Shown here: positions 34,110 through 44,905 of the stretch, piece by piece
Layout: each line of letters begins with the position of its first letter
Numbering within the stretch: position 1 is the stretch's first letter
Origin: Thysanoteuthis rhombus
Lineage: Eukaryota; Mollusca; Cephalopoda; Oegopsida; Thysanoteuthidae
Assembly: GCA_963457665.1 (NCBI GenBank)
Contig: OY735206.1
Span: 29,637,599 to 29,701,598, forward strand
Direction: 5' to 3'
DNA length: 64,000 nt
Program-made: the position numbers and the translations under genes
The notes under the pieces: generated by a model
Databases searched by the model: none
What the model was told of the DNA's origin: nothing
The model's input: the letters and a program-made list of their open reading frames with translations, nothing else

Positions 34110-34574
34110 AGACCTCTTTGACTAGCTTGACTTGAGTGGTAAAAAAATGATTGGATAAATAATCATAAAAAGTTGTTGGTCCTGTGTTGTTAGCTTTCTG
34201 ATAAGTTTTATAACCAAATAACATATTCTTATGTATCCCAGTGTTGAATTATATAGAATGAAGTTAAGCAGGTTTGTCAAGTAAGACATCATTTCATCAA
34301 TACTTGTATATTGTGGGAACATCTTATAGAAAATATTTGGCAATAACATTTGATTGTTGGGGCTCACCTAGAGATCAATTTGAAGAATTTTGCTTTAACA
34401 ATCAAAATAAATCTTCAACGTGTTTTTATGGCACAAATTTTAATTTCTAGTTTACTTTAACAACTAATTCAAGCATGAAAGCAGTATGATTGCGGTGGAT
34501 TTTATCACAATACTAGATTGTCCATACCATGAAAAAATGACAGCAATATTTAAATTATTTTGTTACTGCATTGT
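34110..34574. other. No feature recognised
   Basis: AT-rich; may include the rest of the 5S-headed SINE. Confidence 0.4.
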
Positions 34575-34760
34575 ATTCAAAAAAAATATCAGAATCATGT
34601 CACTTTGTATTTTCTCGTTTATGTTCATTCAGAATGAATCCAGACTTTTCATGCATTTGCAAAATAGGGAAAACTATTCTGAAATTGGTGTTAAATAGTT
34701 ATCTTCCTCAACAAATGTTACTGACAAAAAATATAGATATGTACGTGGTGCAGTATAAAC
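34575..34760 (+). repeat. Family A, copy 4
   Basis: cactttgtattttctcg, cattcagaatgaatcca, catgcatttgcaaaatag, aaatagttatcttcctcaac and gacaaaaaatatagatatg follow the family A order. Confidence 0.65.
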
Positions 34761-34985
34761 GTAGATAATCCGAGATGTAAAAAATGACAAAAGTTATTTT
34801 GAAAGATTTTAAAGTTGCTTTATTTTTTGTATTCATTTTTATTACTTTCATTAACGATCACTTGAGTTTTCTGGGAATGTCATGAAAAATGAAACTGGAA
34901 TTTCTTCAATGATAATATTCCTAGTACTAACCACAGACGTGCTTCTTTTTATGCCATAGTAATTCACAAATTCAACAAGGGACAT
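34761..34985. other. Spacer upstream of a CpG-richer patch
   Basis: Nothing recognised. Confidence 0.35.
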
Positions 34986-35039
34986 AACTCCAATAACACC
35001 GGAATAATATGTTCCTATAGGGGACTCGTCCGGTTTAGA
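34986..35039 (+). promoter_or_regulatory. Candidate promoter and non-coding first exon (TSFM?)
   Basis: Sequence ending ggggactcgtccggtttaga, then g, is followed by gtgagt, a consensus 5' splice donor at 35040-35045. CpG dinucleotides are clearly denser over roughly 34.9-35.6 kb than elsewhere. The TSFM start codon exon has a splice-acceptor-like site 20 bp upstream of its ATG (38496-38497), so a non-coding first exon here could feed into it. This is inference only; transcript data are needed. Confidence 0.3.
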
Positions 35040-35870
35040 GGTGAGTGACGAACTATCGTTTTATTATCAGTGTAAATGACTTTTGTCTTAATTTACGTCG
35101 TCTAGAAATATATTCATTATTCATCTGTTTTAAATCAGACATTATTAATCGAACTAACGCAGTCTTGAATGACGTAAATCGTTTTCATTCATTCATCCAC
35201 GTGTTTTGTCTTTTTAAGATTCGTTTTCAAAACTTGGTCGCTAAAGGACAAGGTCAAAACATAATCTATTGTAGTTTACTTACTTTCGTAAATGGCTTTT
35301 TATATAAAATGCAACATAAGTTATTCACGCTTAAACCTATGAAGTTGAGTGATATTTCAATTTTAAAAGGTTTAGAATAATGAGCTCCGCTCCAAAAATT
35401 TTATTCCGATACTATCAATCACGTAGGGAAGGTGGTCCCGATTGTAAAGTTCCACACCCCCGATATTGAAAACGACGCACTAATAGAAAGAAATAAGAGA
35501 GTTCAGGAAAGAAAAACCATTGTAATTATATGAATTATTTCGAGTACCGTTTTTAACGTAGATATCGTGTGTACAAGAGTGTAAAACTTTGCAATCAGGA
35601 CGAGCTTCTTCCCTTACATTGAGACCTATTCTATTTTCCCCAGGTCTTATTGAAAAAAAAAAAAAAAAAAAAGAGGATTAGTTTAGTTCATTTTATGTTT
35701 TTCAAATTTTGTGATCTGAAATCGAAACCTTGATTATACTTCTTGAAATTTCTTCAACCTGTCCGTTGCCAAGTATATCTTGGACGTTTTAACCTCTGTA
35801 CCGGGTTTTTCCTGTTAAAACAAACCAGGAATGTCAGAGCATAGATGCTTTAGTTCTTTCCTTGTGTGAA
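35040..35870. other. CpG-richer stretch, no coding gene recognised
   Basis: The open frame at 35045-35380 (111 codons) has no recognisable domain and starts inside the presumed intron. An A run lies at 35653-35671. Confidence 0.4.
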
Positions 35871-36435
35871 CACCGAGCCAAGGCAGGGTTGCCAACTTTA
35901 TTTTCGAGGTTAAATCTAAAATTGAGTATAAAAAATAAAAAAAAATCTTAAAACACCTAGAAACATATAGATTCTTCAGATATATATATCTTGGAAATAT
36001 ATTACATACTATTGATAAGTTGATTGTAACTTTAATCTGGAACAGTCATTTCATTAGAATAATATTTACGTATCTCATTACTATAATTCAAGTGAACTAT
36101 TACTTATTTTAGTAAAAATAATGTAAAATCAACGATTTCTGGCGACTAGACACAACAAAAAATATCTATTTAGATGAACAATATCTAAATTGACAACATT
36201 GAGCAAGGGAAGTAAGTAACATTTTGGAATGTCAGTTACAGACAACAGTCAATGCCAGAAACAATAAAGCATCTTGAAAAAAGTAATGAAGATAGTAAGT
36301 CTTTGTATGTTGAAAACTCTTTTATTTCCATACAAATCAAGCAATATGTGCAATTAATAAAAGTAATATATAAATCAATGTGTATAAGGAAAAAGAAATA
36401 AATGACTGGCAATCTTTTGCTAATCGTCATCAACC
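35871..36435. other. AT-rich, weak family P-like fragment
   Basis: cagggttgccaactttattt at 35884-35903 resembles the first bases of family P (18434). The rest is unrecognised. Confidence 0.3.
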
Positions 36436-36439
36436 ATTT

Positions 36440-36690
36440 AAAAAATCAGGTACGGTTGGCCGGAAGTGACTAAAAATGCCTGTCTTAATACCTGAATTTA
36501 TATGGATTAAATTACTTGAATGCACCTGAATTTATTAGGATTAAATGTGTTGGCAGCAAGGAATGGATGAATACTTGCCTTTCCCAAGGGTATTAGTGCA
36601 AAGTGAGAGCCATGCATACACCTAAATTTATAAGGATTAAATTACTTAAATACACTTAAATTCATTAGGATTGAATTAGATGTTAGAAAT
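36440..36690. repeat. Short tandem units split by repeat family M
   Basis: Units such as cacctgaatttatatggatt, cacctgaatttattaggatt, cacctaaatttataaggatt and cacttaaattcattaggatt occur two before and two after a 70-bp block (36548-36618: gtgttggcagcaaggaatgg, tttcccaagggtattagtgc). That block recurs at 38836-38903 in TSFM intron 1. Confidence 0.65.
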
Positions 36691-36887
36691 GGGATTAGAA
36701 CATTTGCAATATTTATTTATATATATCTATTTTATAAAAAACATGAAATTATTAAATGAAATATCAGAGACAGGATTGAATTAAATAATTTAAGATGGAA
36801 ACACCATTAGTTGTGACTCGTTTATTTTTAGTTAAAATCAAATACCAAAATGAATGAGTATCAGCTTCAGATACAAAACCCTAATCT
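36691..36887. other. Spacer
   Basis: Nothing recognised. Confidence 0.35.
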
Positions 36888-37740
36888 AGCCATTTATGCA
36901 GCACATCACTTCCTTTAGTTGCAGTCTATAAAAGCCCTAAATGTCTCTTCATCTTTGCTTTTTTGCCCCATCGGTTATCTTCCCTCTCTTTCTACTTCTA
37001 TCTCTTAATTCTCCTTATTTCAGGAAGCACATATGGGTTAAACCCTTGTGTGTTCTCTATGATTTAAATAGTCTTATGTGTTCTCCGTGTTAAGATTGAC
37101 CTCTAGGTTTGCTTTTGATTATCATAAATCCAGGTATGTAACATATTGTCACACAATTTGATAATTGGCATAATACTGAATATGCTGTTTCCAATAATTT
37201 CTCTGGTCTTCAAAGCAACCATTGCTTATGGAAACGACCTTTTTCTGTACTTCCACATATCGTATCCACAACAATGACTAGATTAAGTTCCTTCCTCTTC
37301 ACTTGATTACCTGTTTCCATTTTCTTTTGTTTTCTCTCTTGTACATCAGGAAATAATTATTCTCCCTCCATAAGATAGCTACTCTATTCTAAACGAAGCT
37401 GCTCTATCATGATCAATCTTAATCTTTATGCATCTTTCTCAGCTTTGAATGTAATGCTTATGCATGTCTTATTTTTGTTAGACTTATTGAATGTACTTCT
37501 TTATTTGTTTGTCTAAACATTTGCATTTGTCTTTATTCCATTTATGAACTCACTTCAATCTTTGTTTTCATATTCAAACATGGCGTATGAATTCTTGCTT
37601 CTAACAAAGGAACAAACTTGACGATTAGTGACTACTTCCTTTCTCTCTCTCTTCTTGTGACGTCAGCATTTGGGTCTAACTCCTTGGTCTTCTGCTACTA
37701 CTATAATCTTTTAGCTACACCAAACCACAATTATCATTAT
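36888..37740 (+). mobile_element. Family H, copy 3 (LTR-like fossil)
   Basis: Starts gcacatcacttcctttag with a TATA-like tctataaaagccc (36927-36939), matching 9794-9835. Long pyrimidine-rich non-coding body. See the copy at 9740. Family and exact ends not determined. Confidence 0.5.
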
Positions 37741-38174
37741 TACTCTTCCACACTATAGGACTCCAATACCTAACAATCCTACAGATATATTTATTGATGT
37801 ATATTTATGTATGTTTTTCATATTACTAATCAATAACTTCTCTCATAAAAAGACAAGAGAATTGAATCATTGATGACTTGCTGAGATGAGTTATCTTGTC
37901 TAAGGGAGCAAACAGGATAATGAAGGAAAATTACTTAAACATTTTATAGAACTATAAAAACTTTTAAAATAAAAATAAGTATTTTACTTCAATAGCCTTA
38001 ACTCTCCGCACACAAACCATTTACATCAGACGGCTTTAATATAAAGAGAATGCGTTCTGAAATTACAGAAACATCTTCATATGGAATTGATAGTTTGATT
38101 TTTATGAATATACTAGTTTACTCATGCTGTCAAAAATATCTGTACTATAGTATTTGAATAATTTTGCAATTGTA
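37741..38174. other. No feature recognised
   Basis: AT-rich spacer. Confidence 0.4.
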
Positions 38175-38385
38175 TCATTCTCAAAAAATATCAAGAACAT
38201 TATGTTGCTCTGCATTTTCTTATGTTCAACTAGATCGAACTTGGATTTTTATACACATTTGCAAAAAAAAAAAAATGTCAAGGAGACTACTCTATAATTA
38301 ATATTTAATAATTGTCTCCCTTGACAAATGATAGAAGCCAAAAATGTACGCCTACACATGTCATATCATGTAAGAAGATTTTTGC
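38175..38385 (+). repeat. Family A, copy 5, just upstream of TSFM
   Basis: Contains tgttgctctgcattttctta, gttcaactagatcgaac, cacatttgcaaaaaaa and ttgtctcccttgacaaatga. It ends about 110 bp before the first coding exon. Confidence 0.7.
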
Positions 38386-38497
38386 TTTTGTACAATCTCA
38401 AGATATATAATTAAAAGTGATTAGCATTGAATTTTCATATGAAAATTTACAAGTAAACTCATGGATTCTTTTAATTGCCTCTTTTGAAATTCTTTAG

Positions 38498-38688
38498 GTA
38501 TCATCTTATCTGCAAAGATGTTTCGCCTCCTGAACAATATTCGTCCATTCCACACCTGCATACATTTCTGCTCCTCTTCTGCCCCAGCAGTTGATAAAAA
38601 GCTCCTCAGTGAGCTTCGGAAAAAAACTGGCTTTACCTTTGTGAACTGTAAAAAAGCCCTGCAGCAATTTAATAATGACATAAAACAG
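38498..38688 (+). CDS. TSFM: TSFM exon with start codon
   Basis: Coding from ATG 38518, 57 codons, ends on a full codon (phase 0) at donor CAG/gtgaga. A polypyrimidine stretch and AG at 38496-38497 suggest that a 20-bp 5' UTR part is spliced to an upstream exon. Confidence 0.9.
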
Positions 38689-41346
38689 GTGAGACGTTTT
38701 CTAGATTATTTTTTTTTAAAATGTTTGTGACTCTAATGATGTCATGTTTTCTTTTTCAGTTTATAATTCTTTTTATCAACTATTTAAGAGAAATAGGGAA
38801 TGAGGGACCTTACCCTGCCATCTTGACTTGTGACGTGTTGGCAAGGAGGAATAGATAGATACATGTCTTTCCTAAGGGTATTAGTGCAAAGTGAGCACAC
38901 ACCCTCCAAGTCAGAGTTTGAACCTTGTTCACCACTGCCACACTGTGTTGTTCTGCTGATCGCTCAGTCTCTCACACAAACAAAAATTTCAACTCTTCTT
39001 TTTTTTTGCTTTCTTTTACATAATTTCCTAAATACATAAATTAGGGTTAAACAGGATTCAACTCTCCTGTATAAGATAAATTTAGGTTGAAAAAAATTCA
39101 TAACCACTTGTGTACATACCTGATTTCTGTGTACAAGGGTATTGAAAAGAATGTTCTGAAAATAATATACATTCCATGGTTTCTATGACTGATATGATGT
39201 ATATGTTCCGGGACGAGTGTGCCATGAAAAATAAAGTTTACAAGATCTTGTCTGTTACGTTCATGGACAATTTTCATCTATCTTGTGATAAATGTCAAAT
39301 GGGACGAATATATCTCATCATACTTTTGGTTCTTCAAATTATGGGAAATGTTTGATTTAATTAGAGAATAGTTTTCTTCAATCATTAAATGTTTTTTGCC
39401 TTTTTATACTCTTCAAAATTCAGGCATGAAGCATCTTAATAGGTTAGTCTTGAAAGAGATAAAGAAAAAAAGAAATAAATCCTAGTGTACCATAACTTAT
39501 ATTGATGTCATTGTAAATGATGTAATCTTTTTTCAGGCAGAGGAATGGCTACGAGAACAAGCCCAAAAAGAAGGTTGGCAGAAGGCGAGTAAATTGCAAG
39601 GGCGGCCCATGTCCCAAGGTTTAGTTGCTGTGATGGCAGAAGGGAATAAGGCAACCATGATTGAAGTAAGTCTTCAATACTAATGTTACAAAACTACTTT
39701 TTACTAAAGGTATCTGAAAAGACGATCAAATAAAATAATAAAATAAAAAAAAAATACTGTGTGTAAAAATCTTTCACCAAATTAGCATCTGATCACCTAA
39801 AGATGAGAGATTATCTAGACAAATATTTTAATCAGTAAAAATTTATGACTCTTAACATGCATTTGAAAAAGCTTGTGGGTAAGTCCATATTCTCTTCCCA
39901 TGATGCCATATAGTCGGAGGTGTTGAATCAATGTTACACTGAAATGCGCTAATTTAAAGAATGCAAAAAATCCAGCTGGTTTACAACTTTTCAATATTAG
40001 TGTGCAGTCTGCATTCGTACCCAACCCGATAATGATGATTTGATTCCTATCTATCAATCTATATCTTATGTATATTCAAGGAAGCTTGTGTGTGTGTGTT
40101 CTCCCCCCTTGAAACAGTGCATTGTACCCAAAGTTATTGAATCATGGTACTTTTTAAATGCATTGACTTGAAAAAAAAATTGGACTCTTATAAACATAGA
40201 GGGCATTTCATTTCTGTGATGAGAGATTAATTTTATTGGAATCTAATAGTGTTTCAACGATTCTAGGCTATTCATAACTACTTTTCTGCCTTAACAACCC
40301 TGGGTATTCTGCAAGAATGTACTTCCGAGGATTTAAAGTTTTTAAATTCTTACACGCGGCATTATTCTTTTTATTCTCAAGTGATGAAAAATTACATTAA
40401 ACACTTGTTATAGTAGCCTTTACATTCCATCACATTACCATTTACTCTAAAGATTAGGTTATTGTCATTTGTATATCATCTTGCTTCATATACCAAATTA
40501 TATTAAAAACTATCGGAAATAACATTACAGCAATACCTCAATTAGTGCTCTGGATATGTCACTGAAAAATGCAGTGCTAAATACGGTACTATACAAGTTC
40601 ATTATAACAATCTATTATCATAATTTATGTGGTACAACCTCACTGTAAATATTGTGCCAGAAATTATTTAAAGATATATAATGTTGTCGTTGCACCTTAA
40701 CAAGACAGAATGGATAAGTGCTGTTTATCTCATCAGATAGCTACTTTCCAGAGCTGGTAAGATATCTATCTATTGCTGCGTGATAAATTATTATGTATGT
40801 ATTAGTGTTTGTGATAATTCTCATACACATGGCAGACTAACCAGTGTACACTACAGTTATTTTGGATACTTTTATCATTATTTATTTTGGAAATTCAATA
40901 TTGCTAAATTTATTATGAAAAATATTTGAAAAAGAATGCAATAGCAAATCAGTGCTTAATAGGGTAGTACTATATAACGATTGAATACTTCATTTTGCTT
41001 GTATCAGATTTTTTCTTGCCCATTCTATTTTAATAAAACTAATTTTAATCAGTAAAATCACTGGCTACAGGTATCCAGTTAATTTCTCTTTGTGGGCAGT
41101 CATGAAAGATGTGAAAAAGAGGCAAGAATATGAATATGTTTTGGGTGCTTGTTAACAGCTATATTGGTTATGAGTTTACATCAAAAAAAGGTTGGTCGAA
41201 TTTAATCTGGTGTATCCTCAAAATATTAACCTTTCTATAAGAATCAACATTAATGGATTTAGGAAAAGTTGTAATCTAGACAACTTGAGCCTATGAAATA
41301 TCAGGTAGAGATCATTCTCGGAATCAGATTTTGGTCGATTTATATA

Positions 41347-41387
<41 letters not shown>

Positions 41388-43942
41388 GTCACAATAACCT
41401 CATAATGAACCAAAGTGAAGGTCAAAATTAAAGGGAAATAAATCATTTCATCAGATTTTTCAGAGTTATTTCCCTTGTTTCCAAATATCTGCTAGACACT
41501 TCACCAATGCTCTAGTGATTCTTTTTCGTCGTCATGATAACACTTTGTGTGCGTCTTCTCTACAAATTTAATTTGTTTGTATTTTCTGCTTTGGGTTTAT
41601 GTTAGCATGATTTGTCATGTTTATTTCCAGTTGAATTGTGAAACAGACTTTGTGGCTCGCAATGAAAAATTTCGTGAACTTATACAGAAACTTGCAGCAT
41701 CATGTCAGCAATACTTTATTGATTGTTCTGAATCAAAGGTGAGTCATTCAAATTTTGGAGACTGGCACTTAATTAAATCCTTACCAAGATCTCCAAGAGA
41801 TATTTATATACATTGTACATATGATAATTAATCAATAAGTCCATGGCCATACATATTTATTAGCCATATTTGGTCTGGAGTCTTCACTGTGTAATAATAA
41901 ATGCATTTTTACAAACTGCATATTGTATGTGCCTGTATATAAGATGGAAAATTCATTGGAAAAAAAATTATTTGCAAGTATTATTCCACATCCAGTGGAT
42001 TGGTATCATGTCTACTTAAACATGTTATAAACAGTTATGTGGCTTGGATGTATTACATTGAGTGGTAGTCCCAGGTACGCATATATGGTATTCTTCAGTA
42101 TTTGGTTTAATTTTTTTCCACATTTTGTCTTACGACTATTTTTTTAAAATTATCCTTTAATCATTCAATTTAGTTCTAATCTATTTTGTAATTTATTTTG
42201 ATAAAATTTGATTGATTCCTAATTATGCTTTTTGATTTTATCAAAGGCTTTTGCTTGATTTGCCATTTTAAAATTGAAATAAACTAAATCTTTGTTTGTG
42301 TTGTAGGTGTTATTGAAGAAAGAGGAAGTAAATAAAATCAGTGTCATGGGCCAAGCGACCCTTGGTGACTTGGTGGCCCAAGAAGTTGGCAACATTGGAG
42401 AGAACATGGCAATTCGGCGAGCAGCCTTCTTACAAACATCTTCTCCTGGTGGATTGATTGGATCTTATGTACATTCCATGCAAGGTAATAACTTATTTCC
42501 ATACTAGCCTGGCACCAGAAAAATGAGGTGATTATTTACTTATTTACTCATGGATATGTTATAAAAATAAATATTTCACTTCAAAATGAATTTACTGCTT
42601 ACAAAAATGCATTCCTTGAACAAATTTTTTTTTTTTTTACGTCTCTTCATAGTTTTAGTTTTTTGATAATTTTAAAACAGTAAGGGAACAGGATTGGGTA
42701 AAAAATGAAACTGAGTTATCAGCAGCTGCAGTAGTGGTGATATAATGCCAGCAGCAGTTGTCTACCTACTTCCAATGAACACACTGACACAAAAACCTTG
42801 TTTTCCTGACAGCAGCTCATTTTGAGTCTGTGAATTTACTGTACTCTCTTCCTTCCTGTTTACTTTTGGAACATACAGCAAAGAAACGAAGAAATAGTCA
42901 CACTGTTCATTATATATATAGATTCCTTTGTATAAACAATTGGTAAACATCTTTTTGAATCAATAATAACCATTGGTAGTTTTTAACAGGTCCACTTTCA
43001 ACATGACAATGAAGGTGGAATGAAGGATAATGATTGTCTGAAATTAATGTGTAGTGTATGCTTTTGTCATTTCAATAAAGACGTATAGAGCAACTTTAAG
43101 CTGCAATCTGAAAATATTGGACAAAAAAATCTCAGATAAAAAAAACCCCTATTGCATATATGATAGCTTCTTTTCGCCCACGCTGTTTCACATTTCTTGC
43201 AGCTATTACATAAGTTATGAACCTTTTTGATAAATACCGCCATAGCTGTTTTGATGTTATTGTCCACTTTCCCTAATGTATACAATCTGACCAAGGCATA
43301 CTTAATACTTGAAAGTTCAACACCATGTCCTCAGTGTACCCTTGGCTTATTGGTAAGTCATTAGACTGCTAAAGGTCACATTGGAGTTCAAGTCACGACA
43401 AATCCACTTAATTTTATATACTGGTTTCTTTCAGTGTGACAGAAAACAAATAAATAAACATCAGTAATTATATTATGTGTTTTGATTAGTGTTCATTAAA
43501 TATCTATTGATGAATATTACCATTTATGAAAGAATCTCACTATAGAAAAGATATGTGTATGTATATCTAAATGTTTTGTTGGACAGGTCTTGGAAAAGTT
43601 GGTGACTGTGCTATGGGTAAATTTGCTGGCCTAGTCAGTGTTCTTCCGAATGGTGCTGATGTTGACCAGCAGACCCTGACTGAAATTGGTCAGCGACTCT
43701 CACAACATGTGGTAGGCATGAACCCATTGAAGATTGGAGACCCAGAAAATGACAAACCTGCTTCAAACAAAGACCATGAGAAGTGTCTCATTTTCCAGGA
43801 GTTTTTAATGGATGAAAGTAAAACAGCTGGCCAGTACGTTGAAGAGAATTCTGTCACAGTAGCTGATTTTGTGCGATTTGAGTGCGGAGAGGAACTGGCT
43901 GAAGAAGTAGAGCAGGCACCAGCTGCAGCCGTCGGTGCTTGA
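38518..43942 (+). CDS. TSFM: Mitochondrial elongation factor Ts (TSFM), five coding exons
   Basis: The joined exons (38518-38688, 39537-39665, 41631-41738, 42307-42484, 43587-43942) encode 313 residues, close to the roughly 325 of human TSFM. EF-Ts is the guanine-nucleotide exchange factor that regenerates EF-Tu-GTP during mitochondrial protein synthesis. A Ser/Arg/Phe-containing, acid-poor N terminus (residues 1-24) suits a matrix-targeting peptide. Residues 27-87 form the UBA-like N domain (LRKKTGFTFVNCKKAL; AEEWLREQAQKEGWQKASKL). LNCETDFVARN at 101-111 is the EF-Ts signature that contacts EF-Tu. RLSQHVVGMNP (about 232-242) and VADFVRFECGEEL (about 287-299) match the C-terminal dimerisation-type domain. 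All introns have GT/AG ends and no frame is broken. The ATG was chosen because it opens the frame after a splice-acceptor-like site and gives a proper targeting sequence. Neighbours are repeats only. Confidence 0.95.
38835..38945 (+). repeat. Repeat family M in TSFM intron 1
   Basis: gtgttggcaaggaggaatag, tttcctaagggtattagtgc, aaagtgagc match 36548-36620. It is followed by a B-box-like gagtttgaacc, so the family may be tRNA-related. Confidence 0.5.
39537..39665 (+). CDS. TSFM: TSFM coding exon 2
   Basis: 43 codons, acceptor cttttttcag, donor GAA/gtaagt. Encodes the AEEWLREQAQKEGW segment and the LVAVMAEGN strand entering the core domain. Confidence 0.95.
40522..40985 (+). mobile_element. MITE-like repeat family J, copy 1
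   Basis: About 460 bp, matched in the same direction by 44055-44490 downstream of the gene. The ends are related in inverted fashion: left tacctcaattagtgct, right agtgcttaatagggta. Shared interior blocks: tgcagt, aagtgctgtttatctcatc, tagct, ttattttggaaatt. Non-coding. Confidence 0.6.
41345..41384. repeat. (TA)n microsatellite in TSFM intron 2
   Basis: Pure TA dinucleotide tract. Confidence 0.9.
41631..41738 (+). CDS. TSFM: TSFM coding exon 3
   Basis: 36 codons, acceptor ttatttccag, donor AAG/gtgagt. Begins with the LNCETDFVARN signature. Confidence 0.95.
41739..42306 (+). other. TSFM intron 3
   Basis: 568 bp, AT-rich, no repeat or RNA recognised. Confidence 0.8.
42307..42484 (+). CDS. TSFM: TSFM coding exon 4
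   Basis: 59 codons plus one base (phase 1), acceptor ttgtgttgtag, donor CAAG/gtaata. Encodes the middle helical part (TLGDLVAQEVGNIGENMAIR) and IGSYVHSMQ. Confidence 0.95.
42485..43586 (+). other. TSFM intron 4
   Basis: 1102 bp. Contains a tRNA-like SINE piece (43336-43440). The rest is unrecognised. Confidence 0.8.
43336..43440 (+). mobile_element. tRNA-like SINE in TSFM intron 4
   Basis: An A-box-like tggcttattggtaagt followed 40 bp later by a B-box-like ggagttcaagtc, with ctgctaaaggtcac between in the anticodon-loop to variable-loop position. It does not close a full cloverleaf by eye, so a SINE head is likelier than a tRNA gene. Confidence 0.5.
43587..43942 (+). CDS. TSFM: TSFM last coding exon
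   Basis: Acceptor gttggacag; the first two bases complete Gly196; stop TGA at 43940-43942. Encodes the GKFAGLVSVLP strand, QHVVGMNP and VADFVRFECGEE, with an Ala-rich C-terminal end. Confidence 0.95.
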
Positions 43943-43964
43943 CTATTTGTGACCCTAGGATGAA

Positions 43965-43970
43965 AATAAA
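43965..43970 (+). terminator. TSFM poly(A) signal
   Basis: AATAAA 23 bp after the stop codon, giving a very short 3' UTR. Confidence 0.75.
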
Positions 43971-44054
43971 ATATTTGTTGAAAACCTGAAACAGAATTGT
44001 TTTTTATCAATTTCATTACTCTCACTGTATGTATGGCTATATTTACATTATGCA

Positions 44055-44490
44055 AAACAACCGTGATACCTCAGTTAGCGCTTTAGATATATTCTAAAAA
44101 AATGCAGTTCAAAATGAATCCGTGTTGTACAGGATCATTTTAACCTTGCATAAATGGAGATTGTGTAAGCAATCATTCGAAACATTTAATGTCATTGTTG
44201 AGCCTCAGCAAGATGGAATAGATTAGTGCTGTGTATCTTATCTGGTAGCTTTTTTTCAGTTGGTTAAATATCACTGGATGTTGATGTATATTGCTCCATG
44301 ATAGATTGTGGATGTTTGTGTATTTATTCTCGTATACATTGCTCAATAATCAAAGTGTGCAGTATTCAGTTATTCTGGAGACTGTTCATGATCTTGTCTT
44401 TTATAATTGTTTATTTTGGAAATTTATTATTTATTTATCATTTATTACAAAAATGTTGGAAAAATAGTGCTAAACAGTGTATTACTGTAG
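44055..44490 (+). mobile_element. MITE-like repeat family J, copy 2
   Basis: gtgatacctcagttagcgct at the left and cagtgtattactgtag at the right, with the interior blocks tagtgctgtgtatcttatc and ttattttggaaattt as in copy 1. Lies about 90 bp past the TSFM poly(A) signal. Confidence 0.6.
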
Positions 44491-44667
44491 TTGTTTTTGT
44501 AATCTGTGCTATCAGTGGTCACACCCTAATTTCATTATTTTGTAAAATTAGATTAAATTTTGTCAGTATTACTGACTTAATTTTTGAAAAAAATTAATAT
44601 CTTGATTATCTGCTGTAAAAAAACTGAATGATTAAATCATTTTCAAAAAAATTTTCAAAAGTTTGTG

Positions 44668-44740
44668 CAGTGGTTCTTAAACTGTGCTGCTATTCAATTG
44701 TGTGCCACAACTATCCCAAGTGTGCCATGTAAATTTTTCC
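44668..44740 (+). mobile_element. hAT-type terminal sequence
   Basis: cagtggttcttaaactgtgc fits the CAGTGGTTCTCAAAC hAT end seen at 20551-20565, continuing into tgtgccacaactatcccaag, gtgtgccatg. No matching right end was found, so it is a fragment. Confidence 0.5.
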
Positions 44741-44849
44741 TAATATGCATACAAATATTTTTTGAGACTTGAACATGTCAAAGTAGATTTTTTTCTGATA
44801 CAGTAATGTAATTTATACATTCTTTCTGAAGGAGTTATATATATGAGAT

Positions 44850-44905
44850 ATATATATATATATATATAAAGTTCCATACCCTAATTATGGCCCAATATAT
44901 ACCTG
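44850..44905. repeat. (TA)n with shared flank
   Basis: A short TA tract followed by gttccataccctaattatgg and cccaatata, the same flank that follows the long TA tract at 5902. Confidence 0.75.

Larger units (their letters stand above)
39666..41630 (+). other. TSFM intron 2
   Basis: 1965 bp. Holds repeat J copy 1 (40522-40985) and a TA tract (41349-41384). The remainder is unrecognised AT-rich sequence. Confidence 0.8.

Noticed and set aside
35045-35380. 111-codon open frame as a gene
   Set aside because: No recognisable domain, no good initiation context or downstream poly(A) signal; it may lie in an intron.
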